NCBI GenBank assembly: GCA_030068145.1
Contig: JAPJBO010000192.1
Span: forward strand, 1 to 64,000
Direction of reading: 5' to 3'
Source of the DNA: Diplonema papillatum
Lineage: Eukaryota; Euglenozoa; Diplonemea; Diplonemida; Diplonemidae
DNA length: 64,000 bases
Below are positions 1-8,315 of this stretch, one piece after another. The position numbers and the translations under genes were made by a program. A model generated the notes under the pieces. It saw nothing but the letters and a program-made list of their open reading frames with translations. It was not told the origin of the DNA and made no database searches. How positions within the stretch are numbered: position 1 is the first letter of the stretch; the number at the start of each line of letters is the position of its first letter.

Positions 1-83
1 CTGCTACACAGACGCCATCAGCAGTGACGGCTCAAACGACTGGGCCTGACGACGCCGCATCGTTCAACTCCACTGTTATCGAA

Positions 84-702
84 CCCAACGACACCACGCA
101 ACGTGCTGCTTCAAGACGGCAACGTAACATCACCTACAAACCCACGGCCTTCAAGAAGTGCTGCCAGACAACGCCGATGAACTCGCAGCTGCCGTGTGCG
201 TGTCCTTGAGCTTCCACATTGTCGCCTCGGCCAAAGCCAGCGTGTGCACAAACAAACGCCGTCGAACTCAGCTCTGCAAAAAAACGACTGTTGCACTTGC
301 TACCAAGCACCGCAAACCGCTGCGCCTCCAAAGGCAGCAAGAATATAAACTGAAGCACAAACTACAAATGCACCGACAACAGCAAAAGTGTTCCATAAAC
401 TGTGCACTGGCTACCAAGGCACCACCAACTGTTGCACCTACATCAAACAAAAAAACATACAAGACAAACCCAGAGAGTTCGGGTACAGCACGAAGCGACC
501 CACTGTAACCCTGGGTAAACGTTAAAAAGTTACACAATGAAACAAGAGACAAGGAAATCACCCCACCCTAGCCTAGCAAGCAACCTAGCCCCCAACAAAC
601 TAGCCTGTGCCTTGTGCAGCACACAGTGTCTAACCTGCGTGGCATGTTACTTGACAGTAACACGGCCCAGTAAAGCCGTTTCCCGCCGTGTCGGGTGTCA
701 AC
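84..702 (+). repeat. 5' segment of RLE-type element, unit 1
   Basis: This ~620-bp stretch begins cccaacgacacc and recurs at 7114-7743 with few differences (for example a 12-bp duplication of gttccataaaag at about 7420-7440). In both places it ends in a long A-run: A27 at 703-729 and A16 at 7744-7759. The first copy is then followed by the start of the big ORF, the second by the last ~300 bp of the same element. It could be the element's 5' UTR or a separate poly(A)-ending short element that landed beside it. No protein-coding signal is recognised. Bases 1-83 before it are unassigned. Confidence 0.7.
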
Positions 703-729
703 AAAAAAAAAAAAAAAAAAAAAAAAAAA

Positions 730-3700
730 TAATCGTTGAGAATATGCCGCCGTCCCCGGGGGGGGATCGGCCCCCCCGGACGCCACCGGGTGGTCAGGGG
801 CAGGCGGCCCCTGCCGCCGGTAGGAGTGCGGGCGCCGCTGCGTCTGCTGGCCCGGTTCCGCTGCCCCGCTCGTTTGCGGAGGCGCTCAGGCGGAGCCCTC
901 CCGCTGCCGCCGCTGTCGACGCCGCCGCCGCTGACGACGCCGCCGCCGCCGCCGATGACGCCGCAGCCGACCCCCGGGCCCGGGTGCACCCGGCGCAAAC
1001 CGCGCGGGAAGGTGAAGTCTGCCGGGACTTCAACTTCCGACGCGCGGGGTGCCGACGGGTGCAGTGCCGATACGTGCACCGGCTTCTCCCGGTCTGCCCG
1101 GCCTTCCAGCGGGGCAGATGCAGGGACGCCAGGTGCCCGAATCGGCACCCGCGCCCGGGGCAGGTACGCTTTCCTGTTCACCCCCAATACCCCAACCGCT
1201 CTTTCCACCCCAAACAAACACAACAGACAGCACGGTCGACGGCTGCGCCCGCTCGGCGCAGCCAAGGCGTACAGGCCGCGGGGCCGTACGCGGACGACGA
1301 CCTGCCGGAGGGCCCGCTGCTCCCGCAGGTGCTGGCCGCCCGGCGGGAGGTCCGTCGGGCGCAGGAACGCGCGGAGGAGCTTGAAGCTCAACTCCTCCGC
1401 GAGTTCAATAGCTGGGCCCCCACCCCGGTGGAGGCTCTTTGCCTCGTGTGCGGTCGGCTCAGCACCACCGCCGGGGAGGAGGCCCAGCACCGGGCCCGGC
1501 ATCGCAAGGATGCTGTGACCCAAGGCCGCGACTCGCTCGTCGTGGCCCACGTGGCGGTGGGAGACGAGGGCCTCCGCCACGTGCGCGAGCTCTGCCTGCA
1601 GTGGCAGGCTGAGAGGCCCCAGGCCCGGCCGGCTCAGGGCGGCCCCCATCAGGGTTTCCCGTTCGCGGCGCCGGGCCCTTTCGGGGCCCCGATCCAGCCA
1701 GCCCTGCAGGCGGGCCTCGCCGCCCCTCACCCTGCTCCGGAGGGGGCAGAACAGGGTGATGGGGCCGCGGTCGAGCGCGATAGGTCCATGGACTCCGCGT
1801 GCGACCGCGTCCTGTTCGGCAGCGCGTCGAACAGGTCGGCGTCGTCCCCTGCTCCCCGGGACGGCAGCCTGCCTCCGCCCGCGTCCCGGCCCAGGGCTCT
1901 GTCGTTGCCCGGAGACGCGGGGGAAGAGGCGGTCCCTGCTGGGCCAGGTGGGGCAGACCAGGCCGTCCCCGCCGCCCCGTGCGGCGAGGGCGACCCGGTA
2001 GGTCCTGCCGCGCCCCACAGGGAGGCCGCTCCGGACGCAGCCGCCGCAGCCCACGACGTGGCAGGCCAGGCCGGTCCCCTCGACGCTATCAGGGGGGCCG
2101 ACCAGGTCGAACCCGCCGGAGCGCCGGCGGAGCGGGCTGACGACAGGGCAGCCGACGCCCAGATCGGGGAGCGCAGGCTCCGGCGGGAGCGTCGGCGGTT
2201 CCGTCACGCCGCGGACCCGGTTGCGCCCGGCGAGGTCGCTGAGCCCTTTCCGAACTCCGACGAGTCGGACTCCGACAGTGAATCGGGGCCGGACCCGTCG
2301 GGTGACGGGGGGGGCCGCGACGGACACGGCGACGGGGACGACGAGAGCGGCCCGGACTCCGGCAACGGGGGGCCCGGGGGCAGCCGTCCGCAGGCGGGCC
2401 AGCCGGCGAGCGAAGCGCCGGACGCGAGCGCCGAACCGGGGCTACCGGAGGCACCCTCGGAGGCCGGCCTCGGGAACGGGTCGGCCGCGAACGACAGGTC
2501 CGGCCGGGCCGCGACCCCAGCGGAAGCCAGCCCCGGAGAGGGGGGCTTCTTGCCGCCGGTCGCGGAGGCCGGGCCTGCCCGGAACGGCCCGTCCCCGGGG
2601 GCCGAGCCCGGTGCTTCGGGGGCTGGCTTGGCCCCCGGCGACAAACGCCCGGCGTCGCGCTCACCGGTCGACACGCCGGCGGCCAGGCGCCGCAAGCAGC
2701 CCCACAGCGCCGATGACCCCCTCGCCGGGTGGGAAACGCCCCCTTCCGGCCTAACGTGGGGCATACCGCCGGAAGCGTCGTCCCCGACAGGGGGCAGTGC
2801 TTGGGAGGGGGCGCAGCTCCCGTGCCCCAGTCCCCCCGCGCCGGGACCGGGAGGACCGTTGGGGACGGCGACCCCCGCCGCTTGGACGGCCGGCGACGCT
2901 CACACCCCGGCGGGGGCAGCCGGCTCGCCGGACCCGCGCCCACCCGTCAGCCAAGCTTGCCAGGACTTGCTGAACGCGGTTTGCGGAACACCGGGGACCC
3001 CTGCTAAGCGCCCGGCGTCTCGGTCGCCAGTGGGGACTCCGGCCTCCGTCAGGCGGAAGCCGCTCGCCGGGATGGGGCGAGGCCGGGGCTTGGGTATAGC
3101 GGCGGCGGCCCGGGCCTTGGCCGCTCGGCTGGCGGTTGGGCGGCGCAGCCCTCCAGGACCGGCCCCAGCATCGGCCGGCCGGGGGAGAGGCACGGCGGCG
3201 AGGCGAAGTCCCCCGGCTTCGTCCTCCGCGTCCCTGACGCCTGTCCTCTTCCCGGACAGCGTCCGGGCCGCTCACGCCCCGGTGCCCCCGCACACGCACG
3301 TCTCCCTGGGGAGGGGGGGGGACGACCCCTGCGATGACGGGGACGTCCAGCGCCACCCGGGGCCGCTGCCGGGGGGCCCCTCGGGGGGCTGCAGCTCCGC
3401 GACCGTCTGTGTCCTTTCGCGTGGGCGGGGTGGAGATGATCTCTGCGTGGATGGGGACATCCACCCCAACCCAGGACCGGCGGTCAGCGACGCCCAGGAC
3501 CCGGCCCCCACGGTCGCCGAACCGGCGCCGGCCAGCACGGGGCCGGGCGCGGCCGGTCGGCAGAGCGCAGCGGGGTCGCAGAGGGCACCGGCGCCGGTGT
3601 GCATCTGCCGCACGACCGGGGAACGGAGGGGGAGACACCGAATGTGGTGCCCCTGCTCCAGGGCCTACCGGGAGGCCGTGGCCGGTGGGAGGGAGCCAGC

Positions 3701-6700
3701 GGCAGTCCCGCCTCGGACTCCCGTGGAGCCATCCGGGGGCGCTCCCAGTGCCGCAGGCCGGGACGGACAACAAGGGGGCGCAATCCCCTTCTCGTTCGAG
3801 GAGGTCGCGACTGCCGGCATTCGCACCCTGGAGCGGGTGCCGGCGGCCGCGAAGCCGCAGGTCTCAGCTCTCTTCGAGACCGTGCTCAGGGCAGCCACCG
3901 ATGATGCCGGGTGGCTGCGGGCTTACGCCTTCGCCCCCCTCGTCCTCTCGGCTACCCACCGGGGGGGGCGGAAAGCGGTGACAGAGGCCCTCCGTCGCCG
4001 CGTCCGCCTCTGGAGGGCGGGGCAGCTGGAGACCCTGTGGGCTGAGGCCCGGGCCGTCTCAGCCGGGAAGGGCGATCGCCGCGCGCGCCGGCGAGCCTAC
4101 CCGGTCGCAGACGACGCCGATAACAGGCTCGAGCTGCAAACGGACGTCGAGTCCGTGGACGACCTGGACGGGGCCACCGTGCGGCAGGTCCTCCGGCGGG
4201 CCCGCGACCGATGCTACTCGCGGGCCGTCTCTGCGCTTTCCGCGGCGCAGACTGCGCCGGCGGACGACGCCACGCTGGCGGCCCTGAGGGAGCTGCACCC
4301 CCCTGCCCCCGAGTTGCCTGACGACCGCAGCTTGCGGCCCGTGGCCGTAGCGAGGCCCTCCCCGGGCGTTATCCGCCGCGTGCTGAAGAAGATGCCGAAG
4401 GGCACCGCCGCTGGGCCGTCCGGCCTCTCTGCGCAGCACCTGCTCGACCTGTGGGACGTCTCCGGGTCGTTCAAAGAGGCAGTGGCGGACGCCGTCTGGG
4501 CCCTCTCTTCCGGCAGAGTGGCTTCAGCCGCCCGACCGTACCTCTTCGGGGCGAGGCTAGTTCCGCTGGTCAAGAAGTCCGGCGGGATCAGGCCCATTGC
4601 GTGTGGAGAGATCCTGCGACGGGTGGCCGGCAAGGTCCTCGCTTCCGACCGGGCGATCAAGGACCTGGGAGCGAACGTCCTTCTGCGGAGTGGGCAAGTC
4701 GGAGTCAGCGTTAAGGCGGGGGCCGACGCTGGCGTGCACGCCATCCGCAGGGTTGCGGCCCTGTACCGCGACAGGGACGTGGTCGACAGGGGCATCCTGC
4801 AGATCGACTTCGCGAACGCCTTCAACACGCTGCGGCGGGAAGCGATCATCTGCAGTGTCAACCGACACGCCCCCCAGCTGTTGGGGTACGCACTAGCGGC
4901 GTACGAGAAACACTCCGCGCTTGTGGTGGGCGACCGGGGTATCTCCTCCCAGTGCGGAGTCCAACAAGGGGACCCCTTGGGACCGCTGCTCTTCAGCCTC
5001 GTCATGCACGATGTCGTCGTGCCGCCGAACCCCGGAGAGCAGCCACCCGTCCCGGCGGCCCCGGCTTCGTCGCAGGCGCCCGTCGAGTCCGCCCCCGCGT
5101 CGCTCGGCCAGCCGGAGCCTCTCGATGCCGCCGGGGGGCGGCCCACCCCTCCAGAACCGGCTCAGGCCCCAGGTTCGGGGGACCCAGCGGTGCCACCGCC
5201 GCCGCCGGTGGGGTCCCCGGCGGCCCCGAGGGCCACGGATGGCGCGCTGAGCCAGGCGGGGCTTGACCTCCTGACGTTCTTCCTGGACGACGGGGCGGCT
5301 GGGGGTGAGCTCGACACCCTCGGTCACTGGCTGCAGGGCTTCGAGGACAGAGCGGCCGCGGTCGGGCTCAGTCTGAACCGGGGGAAGTGCAGGCTGTCCG
5401 TTGCCCCCGGCGCCACAATCCCCGAGGCCCTGCAAGGCATCGAGACTTTTCCGCTGGACGATATCCAGCACCTCGGCGTCCCCTGCGGTTCCCCCGAGAC
5501 GATGCGCGCCTTCGTGGAGGAAGCGGCCAAGAGCGCCGAGCGGAAGATGCGGATGATAGCCTCCCTCCCCGACGCACATGTGGCTCTGACTCTGCTGAAG
5601 TTCTGCGCCGGCTTCGTCAGCGTCGTCCACCTCATGCGCGCTGTGGGGGCTGTCTTCGACTTCGCGTGCATCGATCAGGCCACGCAGTCTTGCCTGGCGA
5701 CGATCACGGGCATCGAGACGGACGCTTCCGCCTGGGCTCTGGCTTCCCTTCCCGTCAGGCTCGGTGGCCTGGGCCTGCACTCCTGCGCCGACACAGCGGC
5801 GATCGCGCACATCGCGGCTACCTTTGACGGCGAGGCTTGCCTCCCGTCCCTGGTGACCCCCTACGTGCTGCCGCACGCCATGCTTCTGGACGAGGACGAC
5901 ACTTTCCTAGCGTCCCTCGAAGACCCGCGCCTTGCACCCTTCGAATCCGTTTTGGAGAAGATCCAGAACGTTCTGCAGGCACGGGATAACTACGGGGGAC
6001 GTGGACAGAAAGTGTGGTCCGCGACAGTTCATGACGAGCGACGCAAGGCCCTCCTTATCTCGATGACTGAGGAGCTGGGCAGGTCAGGCCGGCTTCAAGG
6101 GTCGGCGCTGGCTCTGAAGCAGGTCCAAGTCCGGGCGCGGATCCAAAGCTGCTCCGCCCAACATGCGTCCGCTTGGCTTTATGGCAACGCGGAGGCGGAC
6201 CCCAGGCTGTGGCTTTCTCCCGCGGAGCTCGCAGTGGCCATCCGGCTTCGGCTGGGGCTGCCCATCGCCCCCATGCCGAGCATCTGTCGCCTCTGCGGGA
6301 CAGGCTCGGCAGACGTCGACGGAGTGCATGCGCGAAGTTGCTTCTCCGGCGGGCGCCGGACGAGAATGCACAACGCACTCCGCGATGTCATCGCTGACTT
6401 CGCCCGCCGTGGCTTGCTGGCCCCGGCGGTCGAGCGCCCCGTGTTTTCGAACACGGAGCGGAAGCGCCCGGACATCAGCTATGTCCGGGACGGCACCACC
6501 GTTGTGCTGGACGTCGCCGTCACCTTCCCCCTGCAGCCTTCGAACCCCCAGTACGCTAAGCGGGCGGCGGAGAAGCCAGGGGGGGCGGCGACAGCCTACG
6601 CAACAGCTGTTAAAGAAGGTAAGTACCGCGGCATAATAGACAACGAGCCAAACCCTCGGGAATGGCTCGCTGTCCCGCTAGTCGTGGACACCTTCGGAGC

Positions 6701-7095
6701 GTGGTGTCCTGGAGCACTCACGGAGTTGCGGCAAATAGCTCGCAAAAGCGCCCTCCGTGAAGACCGGACCGCTTCGGCCGCCTGCCAGGACTTCTTCCAC
6801 CAATTGAGCTTTCAAGTAGCCCAGGGGGTGGCAAGAATAGTCATTTCATCTGGCGGGGCGCGACCGGACGAAGCGGTCCACCCTGGTGCAGGGGGTAGTG
6901 TCACTGCATCGCGGGTTTTTTTACCTGGTCGGACCTGCTTGCTAGCAGGCCAGCCCAGGTCGCAGTGAGACTGGCGTTCACTGTGTGCTGAAGAAGCATT
7001 TTTTTGGGCTCCCGCTCCGGAAGCAACCGGATACCGGCAGCCCCGCTGTACTAACATGTCGAGTACAGTGTCCCGCGCTCCAAAAAAAAAAAAAA
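730..7095 (+). mobile_element. RLE-type non-LTR retrotransposon, full-length copy 1
   Basis: A single long ORF (744-6968), a ~113-bp 3' UTR and a 3' A-run (A14, 7082-7095) form one retrotransposon on the + strand. The 3' end is shared with copies ending at 8058 and 11356. The ORF layout (N-terminal fingers, RT, CCHC knuckle, PD-(D/E)xK-like nuclease) is that of early-branching non-LTR clades (R2/R4/CRE/NeSL type), not AP-endonuclease elements. If the 5' segment 84-729 belongs to it, the element starts at 84. The tail is followed directly by an 18-bp sequence that recurs beside a tRNA-like sequence at 8191. Confidence 0.85.
744..6968 (+). CDS. RLE-type retrotransposon polyprotein (CCCH/C2H2 fingers, 2A-like motifs, RT, endonuclease)
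   Basis: 2074 residues from the ATG at 744; the frame is open further 5' only through the A27 run, so 744 is the likely start. Domains: two CCCH fingers (about 93-135; C-x9-C-x4-C-x3-H and C-x7-C-x4-C-x3-H), a C2H2 finger (about 233-255), a long low-complexity Pro/Ala/Gly region, two 2A-like motifs (GDVQRHPGP 866-874; GDIHPNPGP 904-912), a Cys-rich patch, then RT. RT shows GGIRPIACGE (~1280), QIDFANAFN (~1353), QQGDPLGPLL (~1407) and FLDD (~1513, in place of YADD). After RT come a zinc knuckle (CRLCG...H...C, from 1848) and an endonuclease core RPD (D1910), DVAVT (D1923) and a downstream Lys (~1960). GC-rich throughout. The reading frame is intact, so the copy may be recent. Exact clade is uncertain. 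Confidence 0.85.
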   Translation: MPPSPGGDRPPRTPPGGQGQAAPAAGRSAGAAASAGPVPLPRSFAEALRRSPPAAAAVDAAAADDAAAAADDAAADPRARVHPAQTAREGEVCRDFNFRRAGCRRVQCRYVHRLLPVCPAFQRGRCRDARCPNRHPRPGQVRFPVHPQYPNRSFHPKQTQQTARSTAAPARRSQGVQAAGPYADDDLPEGPLLPQVLAARREVRRAQERAEELEAQLLREFNSWAPTPVEALCLVCGRLSTTAGEEAQHRARHRKDAVTQGRDSLVVAHVAVGDEGLRHVRELCLQWQAERPQARPAQGGPHQGFPFAAPGPFGAPIQPALQAGLAAPHPAPEGAEQGDGAAVERDRSMDSACDRVLFGSASNRSASSPAPRDGSLPPPASRPRALSLPGDAGEEAVPAGPGGADQAVPAAPCGEGDPVGPAAPHREAAPDAAAAAHDVAGQAGPLDAIRGADQVEPAGAPAERADDRAADAQIGERRLRRERRRFRHAADPVAPGEVAEPFPNSDESDSDSESGPDPSGDGGGRDGHGDGDDESGPDSGNGGPGGSRPQAGQPASEAPDASAEPGLPEAPSEAGLGNGSAANDRSGRAATPAEASPGEGGFLPPVAEAGPARNGPSPGAEPGASGAGLAPGDKRPASRSPVDTPAARRRKQPHSADDPLAGWETPPSGLTWGIPPEASSPTGGSAWEGAQLPCPSPPAPGPGGPLGTATPAAWTAGDAHTPAGAAGSPDPRPPVSQACQDLLNAVCGTPGTPAKRPASRSPVGTPASVRRKPLAGMGRGRGLGIAAAARALAARLAVGRRSPPGPAPASAGRGRGTAARRSPPASSSASLTPVLFPDSVRAAHAPVPPHTHVSLGRGGDDPCDDGDVQRHPGPLPGGPSGGCSSATVCVLSRGRGGDDLCVDGDIHPNPGPAVSDAQDPAPTVAEPAPASTGPGAAGRQSAAGSQRAPAPVCICRTTGERRGRHRMWCPCSRAYREAVAGGREPAAVPPRTPVEPSGGAPSAAGRDGQQGGAIPFSFEEVATAGIRTLERVPAAAKPQVSALFETVLRAATDDAGWLRAYAFAPLVLSATHRGGRKAVTEALRRRVRLWRAGQLETLWAEARAVSAGKGDRRARRRAYPVADDADNRLELQTDVESVDDLDGATVRQVLRRARDRCYSRAVSALSAAQTAPADDATLAALRELHPPAPELPDDRSLRPVAVARPSPGVIRRVLKKMPKGTAAGPSGLSAQHLLDLWDVSGSFKEAVADAVWALSSGRVASAARPYLFGARLVPLVKKSGGIRPIACGEILRRVAGKVLASDRAIKDLGANVLLRSGQVGVSVKAGADAGVHAIRRVAALYRDRDVVDRGILQIDFANAFNTLRREAIICSVNRHAPQLLGYALAAYEKHSALVVGDRGISSQCGVQQGDPLGPLLFSLVMHDVVVPPNPGEQPPVPAAPASSQAPVESAPASLGQPEPLDAAGGRPTPPEPAQAPGSGDPAVPPPPPVGSPAAPRATDGALSQAGLDLLTFFLDDGAAGGELDTLGHWLQGFEDRAAAVGLSLNRGKCRLSVAPGATIPEALQGIETFPLDDIQHLGVPCGSPETMRAFVEEAAKSAERKMRMIASLPDAHVALTLLKFCAGFVSVVHLMRAVGAVFDFACIDQATQSCLATITGIETDASAWALASLPVRLGGLGLHSCADTAAIAHIAATFDGEACLPSLVTPYVLPHAMLLDEDDTFLASLEDPRLAPFESVLEKIQNVLQARDNYGGRGQKVWSATVHDERRKALLISMTEELGRSGRLQGSALALKQVQVRARIQSCSAQHASAWLYGNAEADPRLWLSPAELAVAIRLRLGLPIAPMPSICRLCGTGSADVDGVHARSCFSGGRRTRMHNALRDVIADFARRGLLAPAVERPVFSNTERKRPDISYVRDGTTVVLDVAVTFPLQPSNPQYAKRAAEKPGGAATAYATAVKEGKYRGIIDNEPNPREWLAVPLVVDTFGAWCPGALTELRQIARKSALREDRTASAACQDFFHQLSFQVAQGVARIVISSGGARPDEAVHPGAGGSVTASRVFLPGRTCLLAGQPRSQ

Positions 7096-7113
7096 TGGTA
7101 TTTGCGGTACACC
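7096..7113 (+). repeat. 18-bp target-site-like repeat, left copy
   Basis: TGGTATTTGCGGTACACC follows the A-tail of the full-length RLE element. The identical 18 bp recurs at 8191-8208, immediately before a tRNA-like A box. The two copies bracket the composite short element and an I-like tail, as expected for a target-site duplication. Confidence 0.7.
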
Positions 7114-8076
7114 CCCAACGACACCACGCAACGTGCTGCTTCAAGACGTCAACGTAACATCACCTACAAACCCACGGCCTTCAAGAAGTGCTGCCAGACA
7201 ACGCCGATGAACTCGCAGCTGCCGTGTGCGTGTCCTTGAGCTTCCACATTGTCGCCTCGGCCAAAGCCAGCGTGTGCACAAACAAACGCCGTCGAACTCA
7301 GCTCTGCAAAAAACGACTGTTGTATTTGCTACCAAGCACCGCAAACCGCTGCGCCTCCAAAGGCAGCAAGAATATAAACTGAAGCACAAACTACAAATGC
7401 ACCGACAACAGCAAAAGTGTTCCATAAAAGTGTTCCATAAACTGTGCACTGGCTACCAAGGCACCACCAACTGTTGCACCTACATCAAACAAAAAACATA
7501 CAAGACAAACCCAGAGAGTTCGGGTACAGCACGAAGCGACCCACTGTAACCCTGGGTTAACGTTAAAAAGTTACACAATGAAACAAGAGACAAGGAAATC
7601 ACCCCACCCTAGCCTAGCAAGCAACCTAGCCCCCAACAAACTAGCCTGTGCCTTGTGCAGCACACAGTGTCTAACCTGCGTGGCATGTTACTTGACAGTA
7701 ACACGGCCCAGTAAAGCCGTTTCCCGCCGTGTCGGGTGTCAACAAAAAAAAAAAAAAAATTCTTTTCACCGCTTGAGCTTTTCTATAGCCCGAGGGGTGG
7801 CAAGGATCGTCATTGCATCTGGTGGGGCGCGACCGGACGAAGCGGATCCACCCTGATGCAGGGGGTAGAGTCACTGCATCGCGGGTTTTTTTACCGGGTC
7901 GGACCTGTTAGCAGTCACGCGCAGGCCAGTCCCGTGTCGCTGTGAGACAGGCGTTCACAGTGTGCTGAAGAAGCATTTCTTTGGACTACCGCTCCGGAAG
8001 CAACCGGATACCGGCAGCCCCGCTGTACCAACATGGCAAGTACAGTGTCCCGCGCTCCAAAAAAAAAAAAAAAAAA
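7114..8076 (+). mobile_element. Composite short RLE derivative (5' segment + 3' end)
   Basis: The 5' segment (7114-7743), an A16 run (7744-7759), and then ~300 bp matching the extreme 3' end of the RLE element (from about 7760; roughly 85-90% like 6790-7081) with its own A18 tail (8059-8076). There is no long ORF. It is either an internally deleted non-autonomous copy or two stacked insertions, each with a poly(A) end. It is flanked on the left by the 18-bp repeat and on the right by a shortened tggtatt copy (8077-8083). Confidence 0.7.
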
Positions 8077-8081
8077 TGGTA

Positions 8082-8190
8082 TTTTTTTCAATTCCGGACC
8101 AACTTGGCTACTGAAGCAACGAACGAACGGAGTCTCAGCTGGAAAGCTGGCGACCAGGTGGGAAACCAATCTAGACGAGTGAACGATAAA
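8082..8190 (-). mobile_element. 3' tail of an I-like element (severely 5'-truncated)
   Basis: Read on the minus strand this is ~100 bp of 3' end plus a poly(A) run (T7 on the + strand, 8082-8088). It is almost identical to 11367-11480, the 3' end of the old I-like fragment, and shares the AGCTGGAAAGCTGGCGACC block with the I-like 3' ends at 12405, 18328 and 24295. Its tail faces the A-tail of the RLE derivative. Confidence 0.65.
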
Positions 8191-8208
8191 TGGTATTTGC
8201 GGTACACC
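8191..8208 (+). repeat. 18-bp target-site-like repeat, right copy
   Basis: Identical to 7096-7113. It runs directly into tggctgagtcgg, an A-box-like sequence. Confidence 0.7.
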
Positions 8209-8285
8209 TGGCTGAGTCGGTAGGACGAGGGACCAAATTACCTCTATGAGGTGAACAACGACGGTTCGAATCCCACCAGAGAGAC
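8202..8285 (+). other. tRNA-like sequence (A and B boxes), probably not functional
   Basis: TGGCTGAGTCGG fits a Pol III A box and GGTTCGAATCC fits a B box, spaced as in a tRNA with some extra length. I could not fold a proper acceptor stem, T stem or anticodon stem, so this is a tRNA pseudogene or the head of a tRNA-derived repeat. It matters because retrotransposon insertions sit directly 5' of it. Confidence 0.4.
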
Positions 8286-8315
8286 TTTCCAGGCGTCCGG
8301 GGATGAGCTCCCGGA

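Noticed and set aside
630-2327. 565-codon minus ORF opposite the RLE polyprotein
   Set aside because: GC-rich antisense shadow; the + strand carries recognisable domains and the minus product does not.
8202-8285. Functional tRNA gene upstream of element A
   Set aside because: A and B boxes are present but acceptor, anticodon and T stems do not pair; kept only as tRNA-like.
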